Shown in pieces: positions 7,865 through 16,011 of a stretch of DNA of 64,000 nt. The position numbers and the translations under genes were made by a program. The notes under the pieces are model-generated. The model saw nothing but the letters and a program-made list of their open reading frames with translations. It did no database searches and was not told the origin of the DNA. Source of the stretch: Saccharothrix sp. (GTDB lineage Bacteria; Actinomycetota; Actinomycetes; Mycobacteriales; Pseudonocardiaceae); the NCBI RefSeq assembly GCF_031180885.1, contig NZ_JAPSLK010000006.1:175611-239610 (forward strand), given 5' to 3'. Numbering within the stretch: position 1 is the stretch's first letter; each line of letters starts with the position of its first letter.

Positions 7865-8754
7865 TGCTGCCAGAGCCAGAACTCGATGCCCTGGTCGTCC
7901 GTGCACTCCGCGGCCAGCCCGTAGGCCTGCTGCTCCGGTTCCCGCGTCGTGCCGCCGTGCTCGCGCACCCGGGCCAGCGCGGCCTCCAGGTCGTCCACGG
8001 CGTACATGAGCTTCCAACCGGCCCGAGCCTGTCCGCCCCAGAGGCCCGACATCGGCAGTCCCGCGCCCTCGATCCCCCACCCGTGCTCCACACGGCCCCG
8101 CGTGAAGGTCCAGCCGAGCACGGCGCCGTAGAAGCGCTTGGCGGCTTCGTCGTCGGGCACGGTCAGCGTGTAGTAGCCGACGTGCCCGTGCGGCACCCTC
8201 TCCGTGCTCTGCGGCGAGACGCCCTGCGCCCGGCTGGTGCGGGCGGCGACCATCCACCGGTACCCGAAGGGGTCGAGGATCGTGCTGCTGTACCCGTGCC
8301 CGGTGTCCACGGCGGGCCGCAGCACCTCGGCTCCCCGTTCGCGGGCGCGTTCGACCACGAGGTCCACGTCGTCCACCTGCACGTGGTGCATCGGGCGCAC
8401 ACCAGTGCCGGTGGGGGCCACGTGGTCGTACTCGGGCCACTCGTCGGCGAGCATCAGCACCGAGCCGCCGATTGCGATCTCGGCGTGCCCGACCGACCCG
8501 TCCGGCATCATCACCGGCTCGCCCCGCCGTTGCGCGCCGAACACGTCCACGTAGAACTCGATCGCGGCCATGGAGTCCTGGAACGCGAGGTAGGGGGTCA
8601 CGGTGGAGTACTCGGTCTGCACAGCTCCGGTGGTGCTCATGTCCTCTCCCAACAAGATCGTTCGTTCCAGGCGCTCGCGCAGGCGCTCCGCGAACCCGGC
8701 GTCCGGCTCGACCGGTCGCAGCGGCAGGTAGAGGGCGTCGAACGGATCAGTCAT
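7861..8754 (-). CDS. Tandem VOC (glyoxalase-fold) domain protein
   Basis: A 297-aa protein with a ~35-residue leader (FDALYLPLRPVEPDAGFAER) followed by two vicinal-oxygen-chelate modules. The first spans about residues 50-165 (VTPYLAFQDSMAAIEFY to DPFGYRWMVA), the second about 180-297 (VGYYTLTVPDDEAAKRFY to GIEFWLWQQ). The leader plus VOC layout recurs in actinomycetes next to ECF sigma factors, and an ECF sigma gene lies 311 nt upstream on the same strand. Substrate and activity are unknown; it may bind a small molecule and modulate the sigma factor, which is inference. The ATG at 8752-8754 begins the conserved leader. Confidence 0.85.
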   Translation of the reverse strand: MTDPFDALYLPLRPVEPDAGFAERLRERLERTILLGEDMSTTGAVQTEYSTVTPYLAFQDSMAAIEFYVDVFGAQRRGEPVMMPDGSVGHAEIAIGGSVLMLADEWPEYDHVAPTGTGVRPMHHVQVDDVDLVVERARERGAEVLRPAVDTGHGYSSTILDPFGYRWMVAARTSRAQGVSPQSTERVPHGHVGYYTLTVPDDEAAKRFYGAVLGWTFTRGRVEHGWGIEGAGLPMSGLWGGQARAGWKLMYAVDDLEAALARVREHGGTTREPEQQAYGLAAECTDDQGIEFWLWQQ

Positions 8755-9065
8755 CGCAACCCCCGACCAAACTCCCCGACAACCCCGACACGACAGCGAA
8801 CCCACCGACCTCGACCTTCCCCGAGGCGGACCGCCCAACCCCGGCCTGCCCGCCGGCGAACCCACCGGCCCACTCTCCAGACCTCGTCCCCGCGGCAGCG
8901 CACACCCCCACCGACCGCACCGGCACCGACCACACCGGCACCGACCACACCGGCACCGACCGCACCCGTGCCGACCGCACTCCCGCCGACCACACCTCCA
9001 CGGCGGCGGTCGCACGCCCACCCCGGCGCGCGTTCCACATCGCACGAGCCACCGTCGGCCACCGC
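8755..9065. repeat. 15-bp repeat tract between sigma and VOC genes
   Basis: This 311-nt gap holds a degenerate 15-bp tandem array at 8904-8993 (six units, core ACCGGCACCGACCAC; the units at 8919-8933 and 8934-8948 are identical). All three leftward frames stay open. One reading begins with an ATG overlapping the sigma stop (9071-9073) and runs 108 codons to 8747 with VWSVP pentapeptide repeats; another ends in ATGA overlap with the VOC start. With several equally open frames I do not call a gene, though a repetitive linker peptide cannot be excluded. Confidence 0.55.
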
Positions 9066-9575
9066 TCACCCATGGCGGCCTCCCGGGTAGGCCCGGCGGA
9101 ACGCCGCACGGGCGCGGACCAGCAGCGCCTCGGTCGCGTGGACGGTCCGCCCGAGCAGCTCGGCCACCTCGGGCACCGGCAGTCCGTCGACGTACCGGAG
9201 CGTCAACACGCACCGGTGCGTGCGGCTGAGCCCGGCGAGGGTGTCGCGGGCCTGGATGGCGTCTATGTGCTCGTCCCACGGGTCCTCGACGTCCGGCTCG
9301 GTGTGCGCGAGGCGCAGTCCGCGTTCCTCGCGCTCCCGGCGCCGCCAGTGGTCGACCAGCTTGTGCCGGGCTATCCCGATGAGCCACGCCGGGGTCACCG
9401 GGCCGCCGTTCCGCGCCGACTGCACCGCCGCCAGGAACGTCTCCGAGGTCAACTCCTCCGCCAGCACCCTGCTGCCGCACCGGGCCAGCAGGTACCCGTA
9501 CACCTGCGGTAGCGCCGCGTCGTAGACGTCGAGCAGCGCGAACGCCGGGTCCGGGTGGGCTTGCGGATCGCTCAC
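9066..9575 (-). CDS. ECF-type RNA polymerase sigma factor
   Basis: A 169-aa sigma-70 family factor. Region 2 is at about residues 15-90 (VYGYLLARCGSRVLAEELTS, then TPAWLIGIARHKLVDHWRRR) and region 4 at about 110-165 (LSRTHRCVLTLRYVDGLPVP, then EVAELLGRTVHATEALLVRA). The GTG start at 9573-9575 gives the expected short N-terminus; longer readings run into the divergent promoter. No anti-sigma gene is adjacent. The co-directional tandem VOC protein is the likely functional partner by context. The target promoters cannot be predicted here. Confidence 0.9.
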   Translation of the reverse strand: MSDPQAHPDPAFALLDVYDAALPQVYGYLLARCGSRVLAEELTSETFLAAVQSARNGGPVTPAWLIGIARHKLVDHWRRREREERGLRLAHTEPDVEDPWDEHIDAIQARDTLAGLSRTHRCVLTLRYVDGLPVPEVAELLGRTVHATEALLVRARAAFRRAYPGGRHG

Positions 9576-9648
9576 ACCCCCATCGTCGGTCGGGAGGCCG
9601 GATCTCCGACGGGTCCGTCGAGTGAAATTCTTACTCGCTCGTGCTAAT

Positions 9649-9668
9649 TTTTGCTCGTGCGAGCAAAA
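9649..9668. promoter_or_regulatory. Palindromic operator over the TetR start codon
   Basis: Perfect 9-bp arms TTTTGCTCG (9649-9657) and CGAGCAAAA (9660-9668) flank a TG centre. The palindrome covers the proposed GTG start (9657-9659) of the TetR gene and lies in the 81-nt gap to the divergent sigma gene, so it could autoregulate TetR and affect the sigma factor. An imperfect related element (TTACTCGCTCG) lies at 9631-9641. Confidence 0.6.
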
Positions 9669-10244
9669 TCGGTGACCGAGCAGGCCAGGCGGGCGCAGAT
9701 CGTGGGCGCGGCGATCGAGACGATCGCCGAACTGGGCTACGCGGCGACGTCGTTCAAGCAGATCGCGACGCGCGCCGGGCTGAGCAGCACCGGATTGATC
9801 TCGTACCACTTCAAGGGCAAGCAGGAACTGGTCGACGAGGTGTACGCCGAGGTCCTGCGGCGGTACGCGGACTTCGTCATGGGCTTCCTCGACCGGTCGG
9901 AGACGGCGGCCGGCGAGCTGCGGGCGTTCCTCGTGGCGAACCTGCGGTTCATGCGCGCCCACCGGTCCCACACGGTCGCGTTGATGCAGGTTCGACCACA
10001 TGTCTCGGTGAAGGGTCGGGACGAGGATTACCGGCGGATGGCCGACCTGCTGCGGGAGGGGCAGCGGGCGGGGGAGTTCCGGGCGTTCGACGCGGACACG
10101 ATGGCGATCTTCATCCTGGCCCTGCGCAACGGGGTGCTGGCCAGGGCGGCCGAGGACGAGTCACTGGACCTCGACCTCTGCGAACGCGAGCTGCTCACGC
10201 TGGCAGACCTCGCGACCACACAAGGACATCCGCAAGCCAGGTAA
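9657..10244 (+). CDS. TetR/AcrR-family transcriptional regulator
   Basis: A 195-aa repressor-type protein. The N-terminal helix-turn-helix spans about residues 10-55 (IVGAAIETIAELGYAATSFK, then GLSSTGLISYHFKGKQELVD); the rest is a helical ligand-binding domain. The GTG at 9657 gives the conserved VRAKSVTEQARRAQ start but sits inside a perfect palindrome; an in-frame GTG at 9672 would leave the palindrome in the leader. The ligand is unknown. The gene diverges from the sigma factor and is followed by a terminator-like hairpin facing the DUF2165 gene. Confidence 0.88.
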   Translation: MRAKSVTEQARRAQIVGAAIETIAELGYAATSFKQIATRAGLSSTGLISYHFKGKQELVDEVYAEVLRRYADFVMGFLDRSETAAGELRAFLVANLRFMRAHRSHTVALMQVRPHVSVKGRDEDYRRMADLLREGQRAGEFRAFDADTMAIFILALRNGVLARAAEDESLDLDLCERELLTLADLATTQGHPQAR

Positions 10245-10256
10245 CCCCACTGACAC

Positions 10257-10290
10257 GGAGGAGAGGCCGCCACACAACGACCTCCCCTCC
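10257..10290. terminator. Hairpin between convergent TetR and DUF2165 genes
   Basis: Ten-bp arms 10257-10266 and 10281-10290 (GGAGGAGAGG / CCTCCCCTCC, one mismatch) with a 14-nt loop lie 12 nt after the TetR stop. The position suits a bidirectional terminator. There is no U tract. Confidence 0.45.
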
Positions 10291-10309
10291 GCACACACGC
10301 CCCTCCGCA

Positions 10310-10837
10310 TCAGTCCTTTGTGGATGAGTGCAGGACGATCAACCCGACAGCCGCCACGACGAAGTTCTGGAACGCCGCCGCCAACCCGTTCCAGTCCTTC
10401 GACTGCCACATCAGGAACCACTCCCCGCCGATGACGATGAACCCACCGCCGAACAACAGGATCTGCATGACCCATCCCACCGACGACAACCGCCGAGCGA
10501 CGACCGTCCTCCCGCGCACCCAGGCCACCAGTCCGGCCAGCAACACCACCGCGGTGACCGCCTCCCAGGCGATGATCAGCAGGTAGGCGATGGTGACGAC
10601 GGTCTGACTGGTGATCGCGCGGTACATGGTGTTCGGCGACTGGAAGGTCGTGTCCATCGCGAACACGTGCTGGACGAACGCGCGGTTGGTCTCGTAGTCG
10701 GTGACGTTGCCCAGAACCACGAGCCCCATGTAGACACCGGTGATCGCGACAAGCACCGCGACCGCCGCTTGCGGGCTCCCCACCCGGCCAAGTAGACGCA
10801 TGCCTGGCAACCTAGTGACAAGCCGTGCAAAGTCCAT
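10310..10837 (-). CDS. DUF2165 family small integral membrane protein
   Basis: A 175-aa membrane protein matching the DUF2165 pattern. Four hydrophobic helices are visible at about residues 24-45 (AVAVLVAITGVYMGLVVLGN), 85-110, 118-140 and 150-170. The first loop carries the characteristic NVTDYETNRAFVQHVFAMDT and the last the WNGLAAAFQNF segment. The ATG at 10837 has AGGA 7 nt upstream; a shorter start at 10801 would also keep all helices. The function of the family is not established. The gene stands alone, convergent with the TetR gene. Confidence 0.85.
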   Translation of the reverse strand: MDFARLVTRLPGMRLLGRVGSPQAAVAVLVAITGVYMGLVVLGNVTDYETNRAFVQHVFAMDTTFQSPNTMYRAITSQTVVTIAYLLIIAWEAVTAVVLLAGLVAWVRGRTVVARRLSSVGWVMQILLFGGGFIVIGGEWFLMWQSKDWNGLAAAFQNFVVAAVGLIVLHSSTKD

Positions 10838-11392
10838 GCCAATTCCTGCCCAAACCTACGGCCCCCCCACACCTCCCCAAACACCGACCACTCGCACGCC
10901 GACCCCGCCGACGCTCATCGCCACCCCGCCCCTCGCACGCCGCAGTCACGCACCACCCACTGCTCGCGCTGCACCCAGCCACCACCCGGCGTGCCGCAGT
11001 CCCCCGCCGGCCGCATTCCCGCTGCCGCGCTGCTGACCTGCCCTCCCTGCCGAGTCGCGTTCCCTGCCTAGCCGCGCCGCCGGCCTGCGCTGCTGGGCCG
11101 GGCTGCCGTGTTGGGCTGTGTTGCCCGCCTCCGCTGCCTGTTGCCGGCCGCTCGCGCCCGGCTATCGCGCAGGCGTGCTCGCCGCCCGACTCAGGCCGCC
11201 GCACCGGCTCGCACCGCGCACGTTCCCGCCGACCCGAGCACCGCCTCCGCTCTCACCGCACGCGATCTACCTGCGGTTTCGCGATTCACCGCAGCCCGAT
11301 AGGGACGTCACTCGATCGTGTGAGTCGTCGATTTCGGCACCGATCGCCGGCTCGTGCGTCCCGTAATTGAGGAAGCGGGCGGCGGCGAGGGG
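10838..11392. other. 555-nt intergenic region without a recognisable gene
   Basis: The strand shown is C-rich and low in complexity from 10850 to 11250. Open frames on both strands encode only Pro/Arg-rich or Gly/Arg-rich sequence with no domain, and none has a convincing ribosome site. The last 120 nt before the WD40 gene end are more balanced. It may hold the DUF2165 promoter at its left edge; I see nothing else. Confidence 0.5.
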
Positions 11393-14300
11393 CTAGGTGC
11401 ACGGTGGGGCGTAGTCGAGTTGGGGGAGGTGTTTGCGCCACTGGTCCTCCGGTAGGACGCCCTTGGTCTTGGCGCAGATTCGGGTGATGGCGTCGGCCGG
11501 TTCCAGGTCCCACAGCCTGACCGTCGTGTCCAGGCTGGTGGAGGCGATGGTGTTGCCCTGCGGCGAGAAGCGGACGTCGTGGAGGCCGGCGTCGTGGCCG
11601 GTCAGGGCTTGGCCGATGGCTTCCGGGCGCAGGTGGTCCTGGAGGGACCAGAGTTTGATGGTTCGGTCGTCGCCGCCGGCCGCGAGGGTCTTGCCGTCGG
11701 GGCTGAAGGTCACCGAGACCACCGCCTCGACGTGCCCGGTGAGCGGGTCGCCCAAGGGCTTGGCCTTGGCGGGGGTGGTCAGGTCCCAGAGGCGGATGGT
11801 CTTGTCGTCGCTGGCGGTGGCGAGGGTCTTGCCGTCGGGGCTGAGGGCGCCGGCTCGGATGGCGCCGGTGTGGCTGGTCATCGGCTGGCCCAACGGCTGG
11901 GCGGCGGTGGGGTCGGCGACGTTCCACAGGCGGACCGTCTGGTCGGCGCTGGCGGTGACCAGGGTTTTGCCGTCCGGGGTGAAGGCGGCCCAGTGGACGT
12001 AGCCGATGTGGCCCACCAGGGGTTTGCCGGCGGCGCGGGGGTTTTTCGGGTCGCTGAGGTCCCAGAGTTGGACGGACTCGTCGTCGTAGCCGGTGACCAG
12101 GAGTTTTCCGTCGGGTCTGAAAGCGACCGGGGCGGTGTAGCGGGTGTTCAGGGTCATGGGGCCGGCCAGCGGGGTGATGGCGCGCGGGTCGGTGAGGTCC
12201 CACAGGCGGAGGGTTTTGTCGCTGACGGAGGCGATGGTCGTGCCGTCGTTGCTGATCGCCATGCCCCACACGCCCGCATCGTCCGGGGTGGTGGTGGACA
12301 GGGCGCTGCGGGGGGCTTGGGGGTCGGTCAGGTCCCAGACGCGGATGGTGCGGTCACGGCTGCCGGTGACCATGCGTTTGCCGTCGGGGGTGAAGACCGG
12401 GCCGACCGTGCGGGCCGCGTGGCCGACCAGCACCGTGCGGGGGAGGGACCAGAGGCGGACGGCGCTGTCCTGGCTGCCGGTGGCGAGGGTGTAGCCGTCC
12501 GGGCTGAAGGCCACCGCGTACACGATGCCGTTGCGGCCGGTCAGGGGGTGGCCGACGGCGAGGGGGTGCGCCGGGTCGGTGACGTTCCACAGGCGGGCGG
12601 TGCCGTCCGCCGAGCCCGACGCCAGGATGCGGCCGTCGCGGTGCCAGGCCACGGACCAGACCGGGCCGGTGTGGTCGGTCACCGGGCGGCCCAGGGGGAC
12701 CGGGGCGCTGGGGGTGGCCACGTTCCAGAGGCGGATGGTCTTGTCGTCGCTGCCGGTCGCCAGGGTCTTGCCGTCCGGGGAGAAGGCCAGGGAGCGGACG
12801 ATGCCGTCGTAGCCCGTCAGCGGCGCGCCGATGGGGGTGGGGGCGTTGCGGTCCGACACGTCCCAGAGGACGACGGTGCGGTCGTCGCCGCCGGCGGCGA
12901 GGGTGCGGCCGTCGGGGGAGAACGCGACCGAGCGGACCTGGCCGGTGTGGTGGCCGAGGGGGTCGCCCAGGCGTTGGGGGGCGGCCGGGTCGGTGACGTC
13001 CCACAGGCGGGCGGTGTGGTCCCCGTTGGCGGTGACCAGGGTGCGGCTGTCGGGGGAGAAGGCGACCAGGTAGACGGTGCCGTTGTCGCCGTCCAGGGGT
13101 TGGCCGAGGGCGCGCGGTCGGCTGGGGTCGGTGACGTCCCACAGGCGCACGGTGCCGTCGTCGCTGGCGGAGGCGAGGGTCTTGCCGTCGGGGCTGAAGA
13201 CCGCCGAGCTGACCCAGCTCTTGTGCGCGCGCAGCGGTGTCCCGAGGGGTTTCGGGTTGTCGCGGTCGCGCAGGTCCCACAGGCGGACGGAGTTGTCGTA
13301 GGAGGCGGTGGCCAGGGTGTTGCCGTCGGGGGAGAACGACGTCAGGTACACCGCGCCCTGGTGCCCGACGAGCTGGGTGGCCAGCGGGAGGCCCTGAGTG
13401 GACAGCACCCTGGTGTGGACCTCGCGGTCCTCGGGTCGCATCCGGTAGGCGACCAGGTCCAGCTGGGCCGACAGCGACGGGTCGGTCTCCAGCAGGCGGT
13501 CCGCCTCGGCCACGACCTGGCGGAACACGGCGTCGTCGCGTTGCCGCACGGCCAGCACCGCCGCGGTGATCGCGATGATCGCCAGCACCACGACGACCGA
13601 CACCGCGCTGCGCCTGCCCCACAGGGCGCGCCTGCGGTACTGCGTCGACACGGCCAGGAAGTCCTGCGCCACCCCGGTCAGGCCACCCGGTCCCGCGGCG
13701 TCCGCCCAGTGCCGCGCGGTCTCCAGACGGGCGCCCCGGTACAGCAGGGACGCGTCGCGGTCCTGGTGCGCCCAGCTCGCGGCGTCCTCCTCCAGCCGCT
13801 GGCGCAGCAACTGGCCCTCGCGGTCCTGGTCGATCCAGCTGCGCAGCCGGGGCCACGCCTGGAGCAGCGCCTCGTGGGTGATCTCGACCGAACCCGCGTC
13901 CAGGGTCACCAGCCGGGCGCGGGCCAGGACCTCCAGGGCCTCCTCGCCGGCCGCCCGGTTCGGGGCCTGTTCGACCAGCTCGTGCCGGGTGGAACGGCGG
14001 CGGGTGTCCTGGGTGTCCTCGCCGACCCGGACCAGGCGCAGCAGCAGGGGACGGGCGGCGGCCTGGGCTTCCGGCGCGAGGTCGGCCCACGCCCGTTCGG
14101 CGGTCGCCGCGACCGCGCCCTGGATGCCGCCCGCCGCGCGGTAGCCGGAGATGGTCAGCTTGCCCGCGGTGCGGCGCTGCCAGGTGGCCAGCAGGGCGTG
14201 CGAGAGCAGCGGCAACGCGCCCGCGTCGTACGCGCCCTGCGACGCCCGCCCCGGCGCGCGCCCGCTGCGGACGCCCAGGTCGCGCAGCATCAGCTCGATC

Positions 14301-15436
14301 AGGCCCGGCTCCAACTGGAGTCCGGCGGCCTTGGCCGGCCGGGACACCGCTTCGCGCAGCTCGGCCGAGGTCATCGGACCCAGCACCATCTGCCGGTCCT
14401 GCAGCGCGTCGGCCAGTTCCGGGTAGGCCAGGCACCGGCCGTAGAAGTCGGCCCGCACCCCCAGCACGACCAGCGCGGGCGCGTCACCGCCGGGGATGGA
14501 CGGGGTGCACGCCGCGTGCAGCGCCTGCACGAACAGCTGCACCAGCCCCTCGTCGGGGCACAGCGTGAACGCCTCCTCGAACTGGTCCACCACGACGACC
14601 ACCCGGTCTCCGCCGTGGTTGGCCGCGTGCGCGGCGAACGCGTCCCGGATGCGCCCCGCGAACCGCAGCACGCCGATCATCGACTGCCCGACGAACGTCT
14701 CCGACGGGTGCTCCGGCACGTCCATTGCCACCGCCGGGTCCAGCACGTCGGCGAGTTCCGGGATGTGCCCGACGAGTTCTTTCACCGGGTCCGCGCCGGG
14801 CGTCAGCACGATCGACGGCCATTTCTCCGAACCGGGCACCGCCAATGCGCCGTCGCGAATGGACGGAATGACCCCGGCGCGCACCAACGACGATTTCCCG
14901 GCACCCGAAGCGCCGACCAGCATGACGATTCCACCGCTGTCCACCGCGGCGCCCAATCGGGAAACCAGCGCGGCGGTGCTGCGTTCCCTCCCGAAGAACC
15001 ACGAGGAATCCTCGGGTTGGAATGCCGCGAGCCCGCGGTAGGGGCACACGCCGATTTCGTCGGAACTGGGCGGGTCCTCGTCCTCGGGGGACGCGGCGGG
15101 GCTCGCCAGCGCCTCCTCCCACAGCGCGCGCCACGCCTCCAGGTCGTACAGGCCGGCGACGGACGGCTTCGGCCGGGCCTTGCGGGCCTCGCCGATGAGG
15201 ACTTCGAGCACTACCGAGAGTGCCGGGAACCGGGCGGGCACGTTGCGCCCGCGCCGCCAGTCGCTGACCCGCTGCGCGGTGGCCCGGACGGGCCGGCCCC
15301 GGTCGTCCGTGCGGCGGGCGCGGCTGACCGACTCGGTCACCCGCTTCAGGGGTGGGTCGCCCGCCGCGGCGTAGAGCAGCGCGAACCGCTCCGCGAAAAC
15401 GGCGCGGGGACCCGACCCCTGACCAGAACCAGCCAT
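11393..15436 (-). CDS. STAND ATPase with 14 WD40 repeats
   Basis: A 1347-aa multidomain protein. Residues 1-90 are a basic helical region with an HTH-like look. The nSTAND segment begins YRGLAAFQPEDSSWFFGRE, with Walker A GASGAGKSS (Lys181) and a VVVVDQFEEAF Walker B. A winged-helix/helical region follows, then a membrane helix near residue 620 (VSVVVVLAIIAITAAVLAVR). The rest holds 14 WD repeats (pattern SPDGKTLATxSxDxTxRLWDL), enough for two seven-bladed propellers, closing with a Cys-containing tail. GGAGG precedes the ATG at 15436. STAND-WD40 proteins are used as signal or invader sensors; the ligand here is unknown. It has no operon partner. Confidence 0.9.
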   Translation of the reverse strand: MAGSGQGSGPRAVFAERFALLYAAAGDPPLKRVTESVSRARRTDDRGRPVRATAQRVSDWRRGRNVPARFPALSVVLEVLIGEARKARPKPSVAGLYDLEAWRALWEEALASPAASPEDEDPPSSDEIGVCPYRGLAAFQPEDSSWFFGRERSTAALVSRLGAAVDSGGIVMLVGASGAGKSSLVRAGVIPSIRDGALAVPGSEKWPSIVLTPGADPVKELVGHIPELADVLDPAVAMDVPEHPSETFVGQSMIGVLRFAGRIRDAFAAHAANHGGDRVVVVVDQFEEAFTLCPDEGLVQLFVQALHAACTPSIPGGDAPALVVLGVRADFYGRCLAYPELADALQDRQMVLGPMTSAELREAVSRPAKAAGLQLEPGLIELMLRDLGVRSGRAPGRASQGAYDAGALPLLSHALLATWQRRTAGKLTISGYRAAGGIQGAVAATAERAWADLAPEAQAAARPLLLRLVRVGEDTQDTRRRSTRHELVEQAPNRAAGEEALEVLARARLVTLDAGSVEITHEALLQAWPRLRSWIDQDREGQLLRQRLEEDAASWAHQDRDASLLYRGARLETARHWADAAGPGGLTGVAQDFLAVSTQYRRRALWGRRSAVSVVVVLAIIAITAAVLAVRQRDDAVFRQVVAEADRLLETDPSLSAQLDLVAYRMRPEDREVHTRVLSTQGLPLATQLVGHQGAVYLTSFSPDGNTLATASYDNSVRLWDLRDRDNPKPLGTPLRAHKSWVSSAVFSPDGKTLASASDDGTVRLWDVTDPSRPRALGQPLDGDNGTVYLVAFSPDSRTLVTANGDHTARLWDVTDPAAPQRLGDPLGHHTGQVRSVAFSPDGRTLAAGGDDRTVVLWDVSDRNAPTPIGAPLTGYDGIVRSLAFSPDGKTLATGSDDKTIRLWNVATPSAPVPLGRPVTDHTGPVWSVAWHRDGRILASGSADGTARLWNVTDPAHPLAVGHPLTGRNGIVYAVAFSPDGYTLATGSQDSAVRLWSLPRTVLVGHAARTVGPVFTPDGKRMVTGSRDRTIRVWDLTDPQAPRSALSTTTPDDAGVWGMAISNDGTTIASVSDKTLRLWDLTDPRAITPLAGPMTLNTRYTAPVAFRPDGKLLVTGYDDESVQLWDLSDPKNPRAAGKPLVGHIGYVHWAAFTPDGKTLVTASADQTVRLWNVADPTAAQPLGQPMTSHTGAIRAGALSPDGKTLATASDDKTIRLWDLTTPAKAKPLGDPLTGHVEAVVSVTFSPDGKTLAAGGDDRTIKLWSLQDHLRPEAIGQALTGHDAGLHDVRFSPQGNTIASTSLDTTVRLWDLEPADAITRICAKTKGVLPEDQWRKHLPQLDYAPPCT

Positions 15437-16011
15437 CCGCGGGGGACCTCCTCGTCGGTCCGCTGTTTCCGGACCGGAAAACCGGCTGAGAGCGCGTGAA
15501 CAGGTCGTTTGTGGACCGGTGCGACTCCGGGCAGTCCACCCTAACGACTTGCGCTGCCAAGCTGCCCGTGACGTTGTCGCTGACGTCGCCAGGTTGTGCG
15601 AAGGGACCGGTCGAAGTGGTTTCGCAAGCAACTAACGCGAGTGGCAGAACGTTCGCCGCTGAGGAGTCCTGGGGGTCTTCTCAGCGGGGTGCACAGAGCC
15701 GGCCCGGCCGGTGGAACGGCGCGGCGACCTGCCATGCCGACCGGGACTGAGCCGTGGACGACCGGACCCGTTCCGGTCACCGACCGTGACGAACGGGGCG
15801 TCCCCGGCGCGTCCAGGGTGTGCCCGATCCTGCGGACCGTGCTCGACGCGGCCGACCGGGAGCGGGCCGAGGTGAACCTGGCCGCACTGGCCAGGCTCGC
15901 GGCTCCACTGCACGCCTGAGGCCGGCCGGTCGCACAACGGTGTGCGGCGGCGGCCCGGTGCGTGTTGTCTTCATGTCGCATTTCCGCCAGCCAACGGCCT
16001 GGCGTTGACCG
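15437..16011. other. 575-nt intergenic region with a doubtful small frame
   Basis: The region separates the leftward WD40 gene from the rightward Ada-AlkA gene and must contain both promoters. A possible 61-codon reading frame at 15734-15919 (ATG start; Arg/Glu/Leu-rich helical C-terminal half LRTVLDAADRERAEVNLAAL) has no good ribosome site and no recognised family, so I leave it uncalled. No repeat or RNA gene was seen. Confidence 0.4.

Noticed and set aside
8904..8993. Possible CRISPR array
   Set aside because: The repeats are contiguous 15-bp units with no spacers, and no cas gene is nearby.
8747..9073. 108-codon repetitive frame between sigma and VOC genes
   Set aside because: The 15-bp repeats keep more than one frame open, and no frame shows distinct coding signs beyond start/stop overlaps. 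It was recorded as a repeat tract instead.
11579..15499. Rightward 1306-codon open frame opposite the WD40 gene
   Set aside because: It is a Gly/Val/Arg-rich mirror of the WD40 gene produced by high GC at third positions. It has no domain, and the leftward frame is clearly the coding one.
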